Below, piece after piece: positions 1-8,723 of a stretch of DNA of 64,000 bases. The position numbers were made by a program, and so were the translations under genes. The notes under the pieces were generated by a model that was not told where the DNA came from, ran no database searches, and saw nothing but the letters and a program-made list of their open reading frames with translations. Each line of letters begins with the position of its first letter. Position 1 is the stretch's first letter. The DNA is from an uncultured Eggerthellaceae bacterium (GTDB lineage Bacteria; Actinomycetota; Coriobacteriia; Coriobacteriales; Eggerthellaceae), in assembly GCA_934670115.1 (NCBI GenBank), contig CAKUOV010000010.1, positions 1 through 64,000 on the forward strand, given 5' to 3'.

Positions 1-62
1 TACGAAACGAAACTCAGCGGCACAGCGCGGCACTCAAAAATGCAGGTCAGAACCCTATCGGC

Positions 63-1811
63 CTACTCCCACTCAATCGTCGCCGGGGGCTTGGGAGTGA
101 TGTCGTAGCACACGCGGTTCACGCCGGGGACTTCCGCTACAATGCGGCTGCTAATACGTCCCAGCACGTCGTAAGGCAGTTTCGCCCAATCGGCAGTCAT
201 CGCGTCGTTTGACTCCACCGCACGCAAGATAATCGGTCGCGCATACGTGCGCTCATCGCCCATAACGCCTACGCTGCGGATATCAGGCAGCACGGCAAAA
301 TACTGCCAGCAGCTATGCGTGCTGTTGCGCTCGCCGGTCTCCTCGAATAAGCGCGCGTTATATGTGTCAAGCTCTTCGCGCACAATGGCATCGGCGTCTT
401 TCAGAATCCTCAGCTTCTCCTGGGTAATGGCGCCAATAATGCGAACGGCCAGGCCAGGGCCGGGGAACGGCTGGCGATGCACAATGTAATCGGGCAGACC
501 CAGCGCCGTGCCCAGCGCGCGCACCTCATCCTTGAAGAAGTGGTCAAGCGGCTCAATCAGATCAAAATGAACGCCTTCGGGGAAGGGGATCAAGTTGTGA
601 TGGCTCTTGATAGTAGACGCCTTGCCGCCCGTTTTGCGCGCGCCCGACTCAATGATGTCGGGATAGATGGTGCCCTGAGCCATGAACTGCACGGGACGTC
701 CGCCTTCCGCCAAATCCTGTGCCACGGCGAAGAACTCTTTCCAGAACTGCGTGCCAATAATGCGGCGTTTCTGCTCGGGATCGTCCACGCCCTCAAGCAG
801 CGCAGCGTAGCGCTCTTCGGCATGCACGTGAATGAAATCCACATCGAATTGCTTGCTGAACACGTGCTCAACTTCTTCAGGCTCACCCTTGCGCAAGAAG
901 CCGTGGTTCACGAAAACGCAGGTCAGCTGCTTGCCAATGGCACGAGCACACAGCGCCGCAACAACCGAGGAATCCACGCCGCCCGAAAGGCCCAAAATCA
1001 CGCGCTTGTCGCCAACTTGCGCGCGAATTGCAGCAACGGCGTCCTCAATGATTGAGTCCATGTTCCAATTCTTCTCAAGCCCGCAAATGTCGAACAGGAA
1101 GTTCTCCAGCAGCTTGTTGCCGTACTCGGAGTGGCGCACTTCGGGGTGAAACTGCGTAGCGTACAGCTTGCGCTCGGCACATTCCATGGACGCCACGGGG
1201 CACGTCTCCGTTGTGGCGGTCACGCGGAAGCCTTCGGGCAGCTCGCACACGGCATCGCGATGGCTCATCCACACCGTTTGCACGTCGGGCGTGTCGCCGT
1301 ACAGCTTGGATTCCAGGCTGCGGTCAAGAATTTGCGCGCGCTCGCCGCCGTCGGCATACACGCCGTTATCGCTGCCCATGTGGCTAATGCCAATGCTCTC
1401 GTAGCGGTCGCAGCGGGTAATGGTCGCCGGTCCATATTCGCCTTTTTCCGTGTGACCGACCTTGCCGCCCAGCGTGGTCGCCATAATCTGCTGGCCATAG
1501 CAAAAGCCCAAAACGGGAATGCCCAGCTCAAGTACTTCGGGGTCGATTTTCGGGGCATCGTCGGCGTACACGCTTGCGGGACCGCCCGATAAAATAATAG
1601 CGGAAGGTGCCATGGCGCGCACCTCATCTGCGGTAATGTCGCAGGGAACAATTTCGGAATACACGTGCAAGTCGCGCACACGGCGCGCGATAAGCTGGCC
1701 GTATTGAGCGCCAAAGTCGAAAACGACAACAACTTGGCCTGCGCCGCTCTGAGCAGCGGGGAAGCCGGCAGCGAGCGCGGCGGAAGAATCAGAAACAGTG
1801 GAAGCAGTCAC
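63..1811 (-). CDS. guaA: GMP synthase (glutamine-hydrolysing)
   Basis: Converts XMP to GMP with ATP and glutamine in the cytosol, the last step of guanine nucleotide synthesis. The 582-residue protein has an N-terminal class I glutamine amidotransferase domain (about 28-220) with the nucleophile Cys104 in LGFCYGQQ and the His/Glu pair in QFHPEV. The ATP-pyrophosphatase domain follows, with the PP-loop LSGGVDSS near residue 275, and the C-terminal dimerisation domain ends in PPATIEWE, as is normal for GuaA. The length is about 50 residues above the usual 525 because of an Ala/Ser-rich N-terminal leader. The ATG is chosen because AAGGAG lies just upstream on the minus strand. The gene stands alone and diverges from the NrfD-like gene. 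Confidence 0.97.
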   Translation of the reverse strand: MTASTVSDSSAALAAGFPAAQSGAGQVVVVFDFGAQYGQLIARRVRDLHVYSEIVPCDITADEVRAMAPSAIILSGGPASVYADDAPKIDPEVLELGIPVLGFCYGQQIMATTLGGKVGHTEKGEYGPATITRCDRYESIGISHMGSDNGVYADGGERAQILDRSLESKLYGDTPDVQTVWMSHRDAVCELPEGFRVTATTETCPVASMECAERKLYATQFHPEVRHSEYGNKLLENFLFDICGLEKNWNMDSIIEDAVAAIRAQVGDKRVILGLSGGVDSSVVAALCARAIGKQLTCVFVNHGFLRKGEPEEVEHVFSKQFDVDFIHVHAEERYAALLEGVDDPEQKRRIIGTQFWKEFFAVAQDLAEGGRPVQFMAQGTIYPDIIESGARKTGGKASTIKSHHNLIPFPEGVHFDLIEPLDHFFKDEVRALGTALGLPDYIVHRQPFPGPGLAVRIIGAITQEKLRILKDADAIVREELDTYNARLFEETGERNSTHSCWQYFAVLPDIRSVGVMGDERTYARPIILRAVESNDAMTADWAKLPYDVLGRISSRIVAEVPGVNRVCYDITPKPPATIEWE

Positions 1812-1981
1812 GAAGAACTCCTTGTAAATCGACGACTATCTTTTCGAAAACAATTTATGATAAAACTTCCGAAGGGTTCCGCCTTTGCTCCTTCTCTGAA
1901 ATGCAGAAGTTTTTTCATATTTGAAACATAGGTAATGCAGGAAGCATCTTTTTTCACCGCTCCGTGCAATCCAGATCGCAA

Positions 1982-2140
1982 AAATTGACAAGTTTCTGAA
2001 GCTTTTGGAAACTTTTGGGGAAATAGGTTGGCAAAGAGAAGGAACCGCAAGCAGCGACCTGGGGAAATGTTATAACTCTTGCATCAACATCTTGCAAAGA
2101 CGGCTGCTTCGTTCCAAAAGCTTCGGAAACTTGTCAATTT
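1982..2140. repeat. Inverted-repeat element with 29-bp arms
   Basis: The left arm (1982-2010, starting AAATTGACAAGTTTC) and the right arm (2112-2140) are reverse complements at 28 of 29 positions and enclose about 101 bases. The middle contains GTTATAACT at 2069-2077, a sequence also present in the promoter upstream of the DmsC-like gene. It could be a miniature inverted-repeat element or a transcribed hairpin; there is no coding potential. Confidence 0.6.
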
Positions 2141-2298
2141 CTCGGCAATGCGCTGCACGGGGTTTCGCAGAGCGCGGTCGTGCAGGAAAGAGTTGCAAGC
2201 GCGGTCGCGCGCTAGCACCAGGGGGCGACGTAGGGATTCGCGCAGAAAGAACCAGGGACGGCACGGGTACTTGCGCGGAAAACACCGCAAGACGCAAA

Positions 2299-2311
2299 TT
2301 GTCGTGCGACA
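2299..2311. promoter_or_regulatory. Candidate operator TTGTCGTGCGACA upstream of the NrfD-like gene
   Basis: A short palindrome, TGTCG-TG-CGACA. The same 13-mer occurs at 5086-5098 upstream of the DmsC-like gene, and a two-mismatch copy lies at 5106-5118. Finding it ahead of two related membrane subunits suggests a shared regulator, possibly a LuxR-type protein of the kind often found beside such oxidoreductases. The regulator assignment is inference. Confidence 0.4.
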
Positions 2312-2389
2312 TGTGCACCATACAGCGCAAACATGTGGTAGATTGTCTTCAACGGAAAGGGCGGTGGTCCGCGCGGCTTGGAGACGCGC

Positions 2390-2497
2390 GAGCGAGCCAA
2401 AGCGGGGGAAGGCGCGCGGTCAGCGCCAACGCGAGCGACGGTGGGCCAAGGCGGGGCAAGGCTCGTGTTCGGGCGAGCGGGCCAAGGCGGGCCAACG
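2390..2497. repeat. Three degenerate GC-rich direct repeats of about 41 bp
   Basis: Imperfect copies of GGGCCAAGGCGGGGCAAGG begin near 2394, 2443 and 2479, each preceded by a GCGAGC-like segment. They lie in the probable untranslated leader of the NrfD-like gene. Confidence 0.5.
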
Positions 2498-2558
2498 CAA
2501 ACACAACAAGGTGTTGCGAAACGCCAAAACGCACCGAAACGCAGGGGAAGGGGACAAC

Positions 2559-3479
2559 ATGGTTTTCAGCGAATTGATAGCCGTGTACCTTTTCCTGGGT
2601 GGCACTGCTGCTGGTGCCTTCGCGCTTGCCGCAATTATCGATGTTGCCAGGGGCATAAAAGACCATCGTCGTGGCAATTATGCAAAAACGTTTCTACCGC
2701 CGCAATCGGTAATTTCCGAACCAACGTATCAGCGGATGCGTCGGATTATCTACGGCGCGAGCCTGATGGTTGTTGTAGCGGGTGAGCTGTGCCTTGTTGC
2801 CGATCTGGGGCGCCCCGAAGCGTTTTTCTTCCTGTTTCTTTATCCTACGAGCAGCTTGGTTACCGTTGGCGCCTTCGCTTTAACGCTGCTCACTGTTTTT
2901 CTGGCTGCCGCATTGGCCAATGCCGTTTTCGTGCTGCCGAACTGGGCGCGCGTTGTAGTGTTCGCTGTGAAAGTGCTGGGCATTCCCGTTGCGATTGTCG
3001 TGATGGTCTACACCGGCCTTCTGCTCCAAAGCGTTATTGCGGTGGGCGTGTGGCAATCGGCGTGGTTGCCGGTTTTATTTGCGGCTTCGGCGTTTTCGTG
3101 CGGATGTGCCGTAGTGGTGCTTGCGGCCTGCACCTGCGAAGATGTGCGCGTGGCCCGCATCATGGCGCGCTTGTTCGTTCGCGTTGATGTTGTGTTTATC
3201 CTGCTTGAGGCAATTGCAGCCACGGCATTGATCATCTGCGTGAAAGACGCAGCGCCTTTGGCGGTTACGCAGCTTCTCGAAGGGGATTTGTCCCTAACGT
3301 TTTGGGCGGGGTTCGTTGCGTGTGGTCTGGTGCTTCCTTTTGTCGCGGAAATTATTTCTTTGGTGATAAATCGGGAAATCCCAGTTCCTGCAGCCGCGGG
3401 AATTGCTATCTTGGTGCTTGCTGGCGGCTTGTGCCTTCGCATTGCAATCGTAGCCTGCGGTGCTGCGCCGTCGATATAA
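2559..3479 (+). CDS. NrfD/PsrC-like integral membrane protein
   Basis: A 306-residue, very hydrophobic protein with about eight predicted membrane segments. It opens with LIAVYLFLGGTAAGAFAL, the N-terminal pattern of NrfD/PsrC quinol-interacting subunits. These proteins normally pass electrons between the menaquinone pool and an FeS/molybdoenzyme partner. Here no catalytic or FeS subunit is adjacent, and a GntR regulator follows, so it may serve a partner elsewhere or the Dms-type operon about 2.7 kb downstream. The start at 2559 is chosen over the long upstream open frame because of the GGGGAAGGGG Shine-Dalgarno region. The function follows the family; the substrate is unknown. Confidence 0.8.
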   Translation: MVFSELIAVYLFLGGTAAGAFALAAIIDVARGIKDHRRGNYAKTFLPPQSVISEPTYQRMRRIIYGASLMVVVAGELCLVADLGRPEAFFFLFLYPTSSLVTVGAFALTLLTVFLAAALANAVFVLPNWARVVVFAVKVLGIPVAIVVMVYTGLLLQSVIAVGVWQSAWLPVLFAASAFSCGCAVVVLAACTCEDVRVARIMARLFVRVDVVFILLEAIAATALIICVKDAAPLAVTQLLEGDLSLTFWAGFVACGLVLPFVAEIISLVINREIPVPAAAGIAILVLAGGLCLRIAIVACGAAPSI

Positions 3480-3662
3480 GGCGGGGAATCCAGGGGTGAA
3501 ACGAGAAAAGCAAAACGAGCAAGCGAAGCGCGCCCAGCATAAAGTGGGAATACGGAGCAAAAAAGCGAAGCGCCCAGCATGATGCAAGAATACAGAACGA
3601 GAATATAGAGCAAGAATACGAAGTAAGCACGCGAAGCAAAAAGAAAGCAAGAAAAGAGTTAC
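3480..3662. repeat. Purine-rich spacer with direct repeats
   Basis: AGCGAAGCGCGCCCAGCAT (3522-3540) recurs with two bases missing at 3564-3580, followed by repeated GAATAC/AAGCAAGAA-type words. The plus strand is strongly purine-rich. No gene or terminator was identified. Confidence 0.45.
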
Positions 3663-4079
3663 GTGAAGCAGCAGAATAAAGAAATACCGCCGTTTTCGTT
3701 TGACGAGTCCAGTGACTTGCCTCTGTGGGTGCAGCTGCGCAATCGCATGGTCTACCTTATCACGTCGGGCTTCTACAAGCCAGGCGAGAAGCTTCCGACC
3801 GTGCGCAAATATGCGGCCGACCTGCGCATTGCCTACAACACGGTAAGCAAGGCCTATATGGGGCTTGAACGCGATGGCTATGTGACCACCGTGCGCGGCA
3901 GTGGCGTGTTCGTAAATGATTCAAGCGCCATTTTGAAACCCGCACCAGAAATAGATGCACTTGTTGAAGAGTTCGTAAAAGCTTGTCTTGAAGAGGGCAT
4001 GGCGTATGACGACATTCCAAAGCTGGTATCGTCGTGCGTAAGGAGGATGAAAAAAGATCATGAGAAAACTCAACGGTAA
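3663..4079 (+). CDS. GntR-family regulator (YtrA subfamily)
   Basis: The 138-residue protein has an N-terminal winged helix (about 12-85) with the GntR pattern PLWVQLRNRMVYLITSGFY, GEKLPTVRKYAADL and NTVSKAYMGLERDGYV. Its C-terminal part is short and lacks a large effector domain, as in YtrA-type members. The start is a GTG. The stop overlaps the next gene by 20 bases, so it is co-transcribed with the SPFH protein and probably controls that operon, itself included. The effector is unknown. Confidence 0.85.
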   Translation: MKQQNKEIPPFSFDESSDLPLWVQLRNRMVYLITSGFYKPGEKLPTVRKYAADLRIAYNTVSKAYMGLERDGYVTTVRGSGVFVNDSSAILKPAPEIDALVEEFVKACLEEGMAYDDIPKLVSSCVRRMKKDHEKTQR

Positions 4080-5022
4080 AACCCCACCTCAAGAGCAAAA
4101 AGACACGTATCGCCGCTCTGAAATGGAGTTCGGTGTTGCGGCGGACGCGTATCGTTCCGACCCCACGAAAAAAGCCACGCGCAACGGCGCGGTCATGATT
4201 ACCGTGGTGCTTGCTCTTATTGCGTTTGCGCTGGTCTTTGCGCTGTTTGCTGCGGCGCTTGGCAGGCTGACGCTTACGGGAATCATCGTTTCCGTGCTGA
4301 TAGGGCTCATCGTGCTCTCGTCGGTGCACGTGTGCATGGATTGGGAGCGTGTGGTGGTTATGCGCTTGGGTCGCTTCAATCGTCTTGCGGGCCCGGGCTT
4401 GTTCTTCACCATCCCGCTGTTCGAATTCTGCACGTTGCGCGTTGACCAGCGCATGAATGCCACGCCATTTGGCGCCGAAGAGGCCCTGACCAGCGATCTT
4501 GTGCCGCTTGACGTAGATGCCGTGCTGTTCTGGGTTATCTGGGACCCCGAAAAAGCCTGTACCGAAGTGCAAGATTGCCATTTTGCCGTGGCGCTTTCCG
4601 CGCAAACGGCGCTGCGTGACGCCATCGGACGCGCGTCGCTTCAGAACGTGGTTATGCGTCGTCATCAGCTTGACCAGGAGCTTCGCGAAGCAGTGGAGCA
4701 AAAAGTGTCGGATTGGGGCATTTCTATTGTGTCGGTCGAAGTGCGCGATCTAATCATTCCCAAGGAGCTGCAAGGCGTTATGTCGCTTGAGGCGCAGGCT
4801 GAGTGCCGCAAGAGCGCGCGTATCACGCTTATGGAAGCAGAGAAGGATCTCTCGGCAATCCTTGATGACGTGGCGCAAACGTACAGCCATGATGATATTG
4901 CGCTGTCGCTGCGTAAGATGCATCTTACGTACGAAGGTATGCAGGATAACGAAGGCACGTTGGTGGTGCCCAGTGCCTATAGCGACGGTTTCAACGTTAA
5001 ACCAGGCGATGAGCAGGTGTAA
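4060..5022 (+). CDS. SPFH/Band 7 (stomatin/slipin-like) membrane protein
   Basis: The 320-residue protein has a soluble N-terminus, a hydrophobic hairpin (about 43-90) and a Band 7 domain beginning WERVVVMRLGRFNRLAGPG. A coiled Ala/Glu-rich region follows (EAQAECRKSARITLMEAEKD), typical of slipins. Family members form membrane-associated oligomeric scaffolds. It overlaps the GntR gene by 20 bases. Homologues often sit beside an NfeD protease, but none is present here. Family membership is clear; the cellular role is not. Confidence 0.85.
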   Translation: MRKLNGKTPPQEQKDTYRRSEMEFGVAADAYRSDPTKKATRNGAVMITVVLALIAFALVFALFAAALGRLTLTGIIVSVLIGLIVLSSVHVCMDWERVVVMRLGRFNRLAGPGLFFTIPLFEFCTLRVDQRMNATPFGAEEALTSDLVPLDVDAVLFWVIWDPEKACTEVQDCHFAVALSAQTALRDAIGRASLQNVVMRRHQLDQELREAVEQKVSDWGISIVSVEVRDLIIPKELQGVMSLEAQAECRKSARITLMEAEKDLSAILDDVAQTYSHDDIALSLRKMHLTYEGMQDNEGTLVVPSAYSDGFNVKPGDEQV

Positions 5023-5085
5023 TAGTTACAGTATTCGTATTGTAAATAATAACTATCCATAAAATAGAATAATTACACTTCAAAA

Positions 5086-5131
5086 TTGTCGTGCGACACT
5101 CTTGATTGTTGTGCGGCAATTTTGTTATAAC
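5086..5131 (+). promoter_or_regulatory. Promoter with paired candidate operators upstream of dmsC
   Basis: TTGTCGTGCGACA (5086-5098) and TTGTTGTGCGGCA (5106-5118) start 20 bases apart, about two helical turns. The second overlaps a possible -35 box TTGATT (5103-5108), which is 17 bases from a -10 box TATAAC (5126-5131). An outer CAAAATTG/CAATTTTG pair flanks both sites. This layout suits regulator control of the oxidoreductase operon starting at 5303. The leader is about 165 bases. Confidence 0.5.
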
Positions 5132-5302
5132 TGCACAAGAGGGAAATCAGCTGATATCTTGATGTCAATTATTCGGTAAAAGGTCGTTCTTGTCGCCACA
5201 AGGTTGCGCCATGAACCGAATAAGCGAATCGCGCGGGCGAGGCGCGTTTCGCAAAAAGGGACGACTCGCACGAAGCGGGCGTCAAAGAGAAAAGGGGGAA
5301 AC

Positions 5303-6073
5303 ATGGGTCTTGAATCCTTATTTCTGTTCACGTTGCTGGGAGGGTTGGCAGCGGGCGCCTATGTGTTTGAAGCTTGCTTCCAGCGCACGCGCACGGGCGA
5401 GCGTCCGTGGCTCGTTCCTCTGGTTGTCGTAGTCCTGTTCGCCATTGGCATGATTGCAGCTGCTACGCATGTCCAGAGCCTTTCCCGCGCATTTGCTTCC
5501 ATTGGCGCTGGCACGGTCAACTTCGGTTCCGGCATGGTCAAGGAAGTGCTATTCGCAGCAATCTTCTTCGTTCTAGCTCTCATTGATATGATCATCATGT
5601 TCGCGAAGAAGGACAGCCCGTTTGCTCTGCGCGTTATCGGCGCAATTGCAGCGGTGATTGTCATTGTGCTCATGGGCGCTGCCTATATCGATGTATACGG
5701 CAACGCAGTATGGAGCAACGCTCCTGCAACGATTCTTTCGTTTGTCGCAGGCGCTTTGGCACTGGGCCTTGGCCTGGTTGCCGCTCTTGGTTCGGCCGAT
5801 ATCGCGGCAAAGCCGGTTGTGTACACGCTGGTTGCTGTTGATGTTGCGCTGGCCATTGGTCTGGCGCTGGAAATCGCCGCTTTCTCTGGCGCGGGTCTCA
5901 ACCCTGCCATGCAGATCGCAGGCCTGATCATCGCTCCGGTTGCTTCTGCAATCCTGGTGCTTGCTGGCGCTAAATTCAACAACAAGAAAACGCTCGCGAT
6001 TGTCGTGTGCGCCGTGCTGGTAGTTGGCGTTGCCATTGCTCGTTACGGTTTCTACGCGACCTGCGCGATGTAA
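5303..6073 (+). CDS. dmsC: DmsC-like membrane anchor subunit
   Basis: A 256-residue protein with about eight hydrophobic helices and the DmsC-type start LFLFTLLGGLAAGAYVFE. DmsC anchors hold the catalytic and FeS subunits at the membrane and oxidise menaquinol. The ATG at 5303 follows AAAGGGGGAAAC, which is preferred to the upstream in-frame start at 5204 with its basic leader. It is the first gene of an anchor-catalytic-FeS-chaperone-radical SAM operon; the usual dmsA-dmsB-dmsC order is changed here to C-A-B. Confidence 0.85.
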   Translation: MGLESLFLFTLLGGLAAGAYVFEACFQRTRTGERPWLVPLVVVVLFAIGMIAAATHVQSLSRAFASIGAGTVNFGSGMVKEVLFAAIFFVLALIDMIIMFAKKDSPFALRVIGAIAAVIVIVLMGAAYIDVYGNAVWSNAPATILSFVAGALALGLGLVAALGSADIAAKPVVYTLVAVDVALAIGLALEIAAFSGAGLNPAMQIAGLIIAPVASAILVLAGAKFNNKKTLAIVVCAVLVVGVAIARYGFYATCAM

Positions 6074-6097
6074 GAAGGCTGAAAGGGGGAACTAACA

Positions 6098-8713
6098 GTG
6101 AGTATGAATAACATTTCCCGTCGTGGCTTCTTGGGCGCTTCCGCTGCTGTTATGGCTGGTGTTGCGGGCCTGGCAGCAACTGGCTGCTCTGCGGAGTCCA
6201 GCCTTGAGGCCACCGATGCAATGGGTATGCCCGTTGATCCTGCGAAGGGCGGCGAGTGGACGTCGGCTGCATGCTGGCACAACTGCGGCGGCCGTTGCAT
6301 GAACAAAGTCATGGTCAAAGATGGCGCGGTAATTCGCCAGAAGACCGACGACACGCACGAAGATTCTTTCGATTATCCGCAGCAGCGTGGCTGCGTGCGC
6401 GGTAAGGCGCAGCAGCAGCAGTGCTTCGGCGCTGATCGTCTGAAGTATCCCATCAAGCGCAAGAATTGGTCGCCCGAGAACCCGAACGGCGAGCTGCGCG
6501 GTAAAGACGAATGGGAGCGCATCAGCTGGGATGAAGCCATCAAGTACATTGGCGACCAGTTCAAGACCATCAAAGAGAAGTACGGCAACCAGGCATTCTT
6601 GCTGGGTAGCTATGGTTCTCGTTACGCGTTCGCTCCGCTTTTGGCATGGGGCGGCCACACCAGCACCGCCGACACCACTTCTCATGGTGCCTACCTGCTG
6701 AACCCCGATGTAACCATCGGCGTTCCTCGTACCGACGCAGGCGTGTGCAACGATCGTACCGACATGCTGAATGCAGACACCATTGTGTTCTACGCATCCA
6801 ACCCGGCTTGGTCTGCCGCTGGTACGCCCAGCTACCACTACATCCGTGCAAAGGAAGCTGGCGTCAAGTTCATCACCGTTGACCCGATCTACACTGCATC
6901 TGCTCAGATGCTTGATGCCGAGTGGATTCCTATCCGCACCGGTACCGACACTGCGTTCTTGCTGGGTGTTGCTTCTGAAATGATCCGCCTGGACAAGACC
7001 GAAGGCGACATTGTTGACTGGGAATTCCTGGACAAGTACACCGTTGGTTTCGATGCTGACCACAAGCCCGAAGACCTTAAGGAAGACGTCAACTTCGTTG
7101 ACTACCTGGAAGGCAAGTACGACAACGTGAAGCATGATGCCGCGTGGGCTTCTGAAATTTGCGGCGTGCCCGTAGAGAAGATCACCTGGTTCGCACGTGA
7201 AATCGGCAAGAAGAAGAACGTGTGGTTGCTCCACAACTTCGCTGCTGCTCGTTGCGACGCATGCGAGAACCTTCCGCAGATCTTCATGACGCTGGGTGCT
7301 ATGGGCGGCCACATGGGCAAGCCCGGTAACTGCACCGCGAACAACTACCATGCAAACGCTGGTAACGGCGGTCCGTCCCTGGTAAAGGCCGGCGGTTCCG
7401 GCTTCCCCAGCCTGAAGAACGACATTGATGGCGTTATCCCTGGTCCTCAGGTATGGGAAGCATGCCTGACTGGCAAATATCGCATGGTTGGTGACTGGTA
7501 TTCCGGCAAGGGTTCCCAGGCGGGCGAGGATCGCACGTGCGACATCCACTGCATCATCCATGACGAGAACGCCTACCTGCAGACCGGTCCGAACATGAAG
7601 CGCGGCATTGAGGCTCATCGCAAGATGGACTTCGTTATGGCGAAGGCTCAGTTCATGACCACGCAGGCAATGTACTCCGACATCGTATTGCCCGTTACCA
7701 CTCAGTGGGAAGTTCCCGGCGGTCTGTCTGGCTCTAACCGCGAGTTCTTGTTCTGCTTCTCGCAGGTTACTGAGCCGCTGTACGAGGCTAAGACCGACAT
7801 GGAAATCAACTCTCTGATCATGGAAGCAATTGGCGTTGACCCGAAGACGGTTTATCCGTTCAGCGCAAAGCAGGGCTTCTTCAACAGCATTGCTGGCGCT
7901 ACGGTTATCAACGACGAAGGCAAGTACGAGCCGCTGGTTACCATCACCGATGCCGACATCAAGGAATGGGGCGTTGAGGGTAAGACCCAGACGGGCCGCG
8001 TGACCTTGAAGGAATTTGTCTCCAACGGTGGTTACCAGGTAAAGCGCGAGCTGGGCGACAAGTACTCTTCCTTCTTGGGCCATGCTGCATTTATCGCCGA
8101 CCCCGAGAAGAATCCGCTGAAGACGAAGAGCGGCAAGTTCGAGATTACCAGCCAGGCAAAGGCCGACCTGTTCAACAGCATTGGCCTGTGCGACCACAAT
8201 TACGCTCCGTATCCTGAGTACCTTGTTCCCGGCACGGGCTACGAGACCACCTTCAAAGATGGAAAGATCGGTGGCGAAAAGGGCGAGTATCCGTACCTGT
8301 TGTTCAACCCGCACTACTTCCGTCGTTCGCACTCTGTCTTCGACAACTGCCCCTGGCTGCGTGAAGCATGGGCAAACCCCGTGTTCCTGAACGCATCTGA
8401 TGCAAAGGCAAAGGGCATTAAAGACGGCGACACCGTGCGCGTTTGGACGAAGTACGGCGAAGTGCTGCGCAAGGCTTGCTGCATGGAAAACCTTATGCCT
8501 GGTGAAGTTGGCATTCCTCACGGTTCCTGGGTCCGCTTGAATGAAAAGACCGGCATTGATGAGGGCGGCGCTGACAACTATCTGACCGGCAACAACATTT
8601 CCGGCATTGGCGTTACCAGCTACAACAACAATAACTGCAATTTCGAGAAGTACAATGGTCAGGCGCTTGAAGACGACTGCAACACCGATGTACGCATCCT
8701 GAAACTTGGCTAA
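6098..8713 (+). CDS. dmsA: DMSO-reductase-family molybdopterin oxidoreductase, catalytic subunit
   Basis: The 871-residue protein starts with a Tat signal (SRRGFLGASAAV). The region ends in LAATGCSAES, so lipid attachment at the Cys is possible. An N-terminal [4Fe-4S] motif follows, CWHNCGGRC (C-x3-C-x3-C), with a fourth Cys in GCVRGKA. The molybdopterin domains then run to a C-terminal dinucleotide-binding domain (about 740-871). It is probably a menaquinol-linked terminal reductase on the outer face of the membrane. The substrate (DMSO, another S- or N-oxide, or something else) cannot be read from the sequence. The GTG at 6098 fits the GAAAGGGGG site better than the ATG at 6104. Confidence 0.93.
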   Translation: MSMNNISRRGFLGASAAVMAGVAGLAATGCSAESSLEATDAMGMPVDPAKGGEWTSAACWHNCGGRCMNKVMVKDGAVIRQKTDDTHEDSFDYPQQRGCVRGKAQQQQCFGADRLKYPIKRKNWSPENPNGELRGKDEWERISWDEAIKYIGDQFKTIKEKYGNQAFLLGSYGSRYAFAPLLAWGGHTSTADTTSHGAYLLNPDVTIGVPRTDAGVCNDRTDMLNADTIVFYASNPAWSAAGTPSYHYIRAKEAGVKFITVDPIYTASAQMLDAEWIPIRTGTDTAFLLGVASEMIRLDKTEGDIVDWEFLDKYTVGFDADHKPEDLKEDVNFVDYLEGKYDNVKHDAAWASEICGVPVEKITWFAREIGKKKNVWLLHNFAAARCDACENLPQIFMTLGAMGGHMGKPGNCTANNYHANAGNGGPSLVKAGGSGFPSLKNDIDGVIPGPQVWEACLTGKYRMVGDWYSGKGSQAGEDRTCDIHCIIHDENAYLQTGPNMKRGIEAHRKMDFVMAKAQFMTTQAMYSDIVLPVTTQWEVPGGLSGSNREFLFCFSQVTEPLYEAKTDMEINSLIMEAIGVDPKTVYPFSAKQGFFNSIAGATVINDEGKYEPLVTITDADIKEWGVEGKTQTGRVTLKEFVSNGGYQVKRELGDKYSSFLGHAAFIADPEKNPLKTKSGKFEITSQAKADLFNSIGLCDHNYAPYPEYLVPGTGYETTFKDGKIGGEKGEYPYLLFNPHYFRRSHSVFDNCPWLREAWANPVFLNASDAKAKGIKDGDTVRVWTKYGEVLRKACCMENLMPGEVGIPHGSWVRLNEKTGIDEGGADNYLTGNNISGIGVTSYNNNNCNFEKYNGQALEDDCNTDVRILKLG

Positions 8714-8723
8714 GGAGGGAATC

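Larger units (their letters stand above)
1812..2558. other. 747-base gene-free region between guaA and the NrfD-like gene
   Basis: No gene is supported here. The region contains a 29-bp inverted repeat pair (1982-2010 and 2112-2140), a palindromic candidate operator at 2299-2311, and three degenerate GC-rich repeats of about 41 bp at 2390-2497. The NrfD frame stays open upstream to 2079, but the Arg/Lys/Gly-rich translation resembles no protein. A strong Shine-Dalgarno sequence marks the start at 2559 instead. Confidence 0.6.

Noticed and set aside
2079..2558. 160-codon N-terminal extension in frame with the NrfD-like gene
   Set aside because: Composition is Arg/Lys/Gly-rich from GC-rich repeats, it has no membrane or domain features, and a good ribosome site marks the ATG at 2559.
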